From contig NZ_CP070480.1 in the NCBI RefSeq assembly GCF_016924835.1, forward strand, positions 248,001 to 312,000: 64,000 nucleotides of DNA, written 5' to 3'. The notes beneath the pieces are model-generated. The model saw only the letters and a list, made by a program, of their open reading frames with translations. It searched no databases and was not told the DNA's origin. Shown here one piece after another: positions 61,312 through 64,000 of this stretch. Positions within the stretch are counted from its first letter, which is position 1. Every line of letters begins with the position of its first letter. A program made the translations under genes and the position numbers. This DNA comes from Rothia sp. ZJ932. Its GTDB lineage: Bacteria; Actinomycetota; Actinomycetes; Actinomycetales; Micrococcaceae.

Positions 61312-61848
61312 GTTGGTGGGTGGGTGCCTGTGCGGTGGTTATGGCTGAGCATTTCTGTGCGTGTGTTTCGCCGTGAGGTGCGCTTTGTGAGCAAAGTGGC
61401 AATCTGATGCTTTCGGTGGAGCGTCGGCTCAAGGCTCTTCTGTCTGAAACGTATCTTCGAGCGGTGCATCTTGTTAACGTGAAGGGGGTAAAAATTATTG
61501 TTCACTCTTGACAAGTTAGCTGTGTGTATCTCTCAGCACTGTGTATTCTTGTAGTTGGGTAATATTTCACGTGAGAGGCTGTAACGCTAGAGCAACTCTC
61601 GGTATCATGTGAATATGTATGCATTAAATATTCGCTGAAATATTTTGTAACACGAGCAAAAAATGCGCATACAGTTCAGCATGAGAAAAAATGATAATTG
61701 TTACTTGATTTATTGGGCTAATCAGAGTTCGATAAAAGAGCAACACACACGCAAAATTATTACGCGGTTAGCGCCCAACTGTACTAAAAGCGCAGCACCC
61801 CATTGGTGGGGCTAATGCGTTTTTGAGTCACACGAGAGCAGGAGAAAA
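61312..61848. other. Long AT-rich upstream region of the winged-helix gene
   Basis: A 537-base gap. The first 180 bases have no feature I can name. From about 61,500 the DNA becomes AT-rich with TTGACA at 61,509 (ctcTTGACAagt), AATATTTCACGTGA, AATATTCG and TTGTAACACGAGC, compatible with several promoters or a long 5' leader. GAGCAGGAG lies nine bases before the next start. I see no clear riboswitch. Confidence 0.4.
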
Positions 61849-62625
61849 ATGTCAGGTGCACCTGGATACGTTCATATTTCCCAGCGCGGTCGAACCGGTG
61901 CCCATCAGGCTGCACCCGGCGTCGCGCGTTCTGCTAAGTCATACCCGGCTAATCTGCGTCCCATGACTGCCAGCGTGCCGGAGCCTCCTGCGCCCTCCAA
62001 ACTCGCTGCTGAGTCTGAGGCGCGCGGGTTCGTGCTCTACGTGGGATTGAGCGAAGAAGCTGCTGCCGCCAAAGGAACGTCCTTGGTGCGAATTGTTCAG
62101 GATCTTCGTGCTTACACCCATAACTTGGTGTCTGAGGCTGAATCGTACGCTGCGGTTGCTCTTGCGCCTACCAATGCTGAGGGTAGCGACCTTGAGGTGG
62201 TTCGCAATGCTTTGGGTGATCCCACTGCCGTTCATCACGCACCTGAACCTGCTGCACCGCGTCAGGGTGGTATTTTCTCTTCTGACTCAAAGCCCACCCA
62301 CACCACCGGTGTGCTGATTGACCTCTCGCGCCGTGAAGTCTTTTTAGACGGTGAGCTACTGAACCTCACCTTCAAAGAATTTGAGCTATTGAACTACCTG
62401 GTTGAAAACGGTGCGCGCACCGTTGCTCGTGAGGAACTACTGCACAGCCTGTGGCACGACGCTGAAGAGGTGCCGAATGAGCGCACCATTGATGTGCATA
62501 TCCGCCGTCTGCGTTCGAAGCTGGGACGTCTCTCGAATACCGTTCGTACCGTGCGCGGTCAGGGCTACCGGTTCTATGAGCATCCTGAGGTTGTTATCTG
62601 GGCAGCTCCTGAATACTCCATCTAA
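61849..62625 (+). CDS. Orphan winged-helix (OmpR/PhoB-type) regulator
   Basis: 258 residues. The C-terminal 100 form a PhoB-type DNA-binding domain (LIDLSRREVFLDGELLNLTFKE, VAREELLHSLWHD, RTIDVHIRRLRSKLG, TVRGQGYRF). The N-terminal part lacks the Asp/Lys phospho-acceptor pattern of receiver domains and has a disordered first 50 residues. No histidine kinase is adjacent. It therefore works without the usual phosphorylation, possibly by level or binding partner. Confidence 0.8.
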   Translation: MSGAPGYVHISQRGRTGAHQAAPGVARSAKSYPANLRPMTASVPEPPAPSKLAAESEARGFVLYVGLSEEAAAAKGTSLVRIVQDLRAYTHNLVSEAESYAAVALAPTNAEGSDLEVVRNALGDPTAVHHAPEPAAPRQGGIFSSDSKPTHTTGVLIDLSRREVFLDGELLNLTFKEFELLNYLVENGARTVAREELLHSLWHDAEEVPNERTIDVHIRRLRSKLGRLSNTVRTVRGQGYRFYEHPEVVIWAAPEYSI

Positions 62626-62682
62626 GTCTCAGAAGACTTCCAGCGTGGTAGATTGCTGTGCCTCTTGGGTAGGCTAGAGAGC

Positions 62683-63471
62683 ATGAGTGAAACAGACTTT
62701 CAGATTGCATCTTCAACCCTCGGCAGCGGCTTGCAGCGCGTAGCTTTTTTGCACGGGCTTATGGGGCGGGGTAAAAACTTCACCCGTATTGCCCGCGGTC
62801 TGGGCGATGATTTCACCGTTTTGCTCATGGATATGCCCAACCATGGTGCTTCGGGGTGGACGCAGGATTTCGACTATGCGCGCATGGCTGACCTGGTAGC
62901 TGAGAATCTGCGCAAAGGCTTCGCGCACGAGAGCCCGGTGGATATTGTGGGACACTCGATGGGCGGTAAGATCGCTATGCTGCTGGCACTGCGTCACCCC
63001 GAGCTGGTAAACCGTCTGGTGGTCATGGACATCGCGCCCAACGATTCAAAGGGTAGTTTTACGGTGCTCTTGGATTCTTTGTTGAGCTTGAACCTCAAGA
63101 CCCTCACCTCCCGCAGCGCCGCTGGGGACGAGGTCTCCGACCGGGTGCCTGACGCTGGCGTCCGTGGTTTTCTACTGCAGAACCTTGCCCGCGGTCAAGA
63201 CGGTTTCTACTGGGAGCCGAACCTGGGGATGCTGCGCGAAAATCTGGACGCGATTATGGGCTGGGATGCCCCCGACGAGGAGCCTTTTGCCGGGCAGGTT
63301 CTGTGGGTTGCCGGTGGAAATTCTAACTACATTCAGCCCGAAGATACCCCAACTATGCGTGCTCTTTTTCCGAAGGTTCGCAAGATTACGGTGAAAGGTG
63401 CTGGACACTGGGTACACGCCGATAAGCCCGACGCGGTGATTGAGATACTGTCGGTGTTTTTAGGCAAATAA
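62683..63471 (+). CDS. Alpha/beta hydrolase
   Basis: 262 residues from ATG 62683. Oxyanion HGLMG, nucleophile GHSMGG (Ser near 96), Asp on VMDIAP or later VAGGNS region, and final His in GAGHWVHADKP. The pattern is like YbfF/BphD-type esterases. Small-molecule ester hydrolysis is likely, substrate unknown. It follows the regulator by 57 bases and may be co-transcribed. Confidence 0.85.
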   Translation: MSETDFQIASSTLGSGLQRVAFLHGLMGRGKNFTRIARGLGDDFTVLLMDMPNHGASGWTQDFDYARMADLVAENLRKGFAHESPVDIVGHSMGGKIAMLLALRHPELVNRLVVMDIAPNDSKGSFTVLLDSLLSLNLKTLTSRSAAGDEVSDRVPDAGVRGFLLQNLARGQDGFYWEPNLGMLRENLDAIMGWDAPDEEPFAGQVLWVAGGNSNYIQPEDTPTMRALFPKVRKITVKGAGHWVHADKPDAVIEILSVFLGK

Positions 63472-63621
63472 GCACCCATTACACAGCTAAATACGGGTAA
63501 AACATCCCGCGAACGCTGGTTTGCGATGTTCTTGATGCGGCGTCATAAACAGTGGGTCTTGAAAGTGCGGGCTATATACTGGGCTACTGGTTCGTGTACT
63601 TTCTTCCTCGAGGAGCTCGTT

Positions 63622-64000
63622 ATGGCAGCAGAAAAAACGCCGCCTTCAGTAGCAGATGTAACTACCGGCCCGCCCGGAAAACCAGCAGCAACACGCGCAC
63701 CGGGCAAACTCAGTAAGCTCGGACAAGTCATGTACCCACACAATATTCACCCGGCGCTTGTACCCGGTGTCTCTATTGAAGATCAGCGGGTCAGCTACAG
63801 AATTGACAAGCCCATTCTTATTACCGTGGGGGCGGTCATCATCGCTTTCGTGGTGTGGGGTGTGATTGCACCTCAGAGCGTGCTTGATACATCAACTGTG
63901 GCTCTCACCTGGGTAATGCAGAACCTGGGCTGGATCTTTACCAGCATTGCCGCGGGACTCATGGTCTTTTTATTGGCGCTGGCGGCTAGCCGCTACGGAA
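63622..64000 (+). CDS. BCCT-family transporter, N-terminal part
   Basis: 126 codons to the window edge, start ATG 63622 with GAGGAG ten bases upstream. A hydrophilic first 60 residues are followed by the entry of a BCCT carrier (RIDKPILITVGAVIIAFVVW, then a second helix near 95-118). BCCT carriers import betaine, carnitine or choline and protect against osmotic stress. The rest lies outside the window. Confidence 0.8.
   Translation, partial: MAAEKTPPSVADVTTGPPGKPAATRAPGKLSKLGQVMYPHNIHPALVPGVSIEDQRVSYRIDKPILITVGAVIIAFVVWGVIAPQSVLDTSTVALTWVMQNLGWIFTSIAAGLMVFLLALAASRYG

Noticed and set aside
61500-61848. Riboswitch or small RNA in the long gap before the winged-helix gene
   Set aside because: I found no known riboswitch core or convincing terminator pair; only AT-rich promoter-like DNA is supported.

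Overview
The window looks like the chromosome of a Micrococcaceae actinobacterium, most likely an oral Rothia-type organism. I infer this from the mid-GC coding style, class E/F-like sortases with LAxTG-type substrates, an SCO6880-type secretion protein, a MobF relaxase and many leaderless starts. The genus was not tested by any search. About four fifths of the window (1 to about 51,735) is an integrative and conjugative element (ICE). Its right end is a 36-bp remnant of the 3' end of a tRNA gene (about 51,700-51,735, tRNA-Lys-like). The left end lies outside the window. From 51,880 on the genes are ordinary chromosome.

ICE layout: a replication-initiator-like gene with palindromic iterons inside it and an ECF-like sigma factor (0.4-2.8 kb). 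Then a type IV secretion operon on + (3.0-16.7 kb): cell-wall hydrolase, lipoproteins, VirB2-like pilin, VirB6/TrbL-like channel protein with a 120-bp repeat, a split VirB4 (SCO6880-like protein plus ATPase), VirD4 coupling protein and a DUF4913 protein. A 1708-residue MobF relaxase/helicase runs on the minus strand, followed by a repeat- and hairpin-rich oriT candidate (21.9-22.4 kb). Next come two related toxin-first toxin/antitoxin pairs around an HNH nuclease, a secreted subtilase with LGFP repeats, a 1845-residue methylase/helicase, SSB, a ParA pair and a two-HTH regulator (to 36.8 kb). Surface cargo follows: a sortase, a thioester-type adhesin and an anchored esterase (37-41.3 kb).

The stretch 41.4-51.2 kb is the unusual part. 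Small independently transcribed cassettes share a nearly identical leader and each ends at a terminator hairpin. Between two HTH genes sits one solitary type I-E-like CRISPR repeat with its own terminator and no cas genes, the architecture of a small RNA anti-CRISPR. Beside it lies a restriction-like module (EcoRI-family adenine methylase plus DUF262-HNH nuclease). The methylase carries an (AG)15 tract that puts it out of frame here, a phase-variation switch. This module is bracketed by direct repeats derived from a sortase gene end. A second sortase/substrate pair, the integrase and a group of small genes close the element.

Several ICE modules share AACAATATTGTT-like sites, which suggests one regulator or partition protein controls them. 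Four hairpins resembling the 3' ends of TnpB guide RNAs are scattered through the element without any tnpB. The chromosomal part (51.9-64 kb) carries a MOSC protein, a small asparaginase-like protein, an MFS exporter, a RecQ-like helicase, tadA, a TetR regulator, tRNA-Ser, upp, an orphan winged-helix regulator, an alpha/beta hydrolase and the start of a BCCT transporter.
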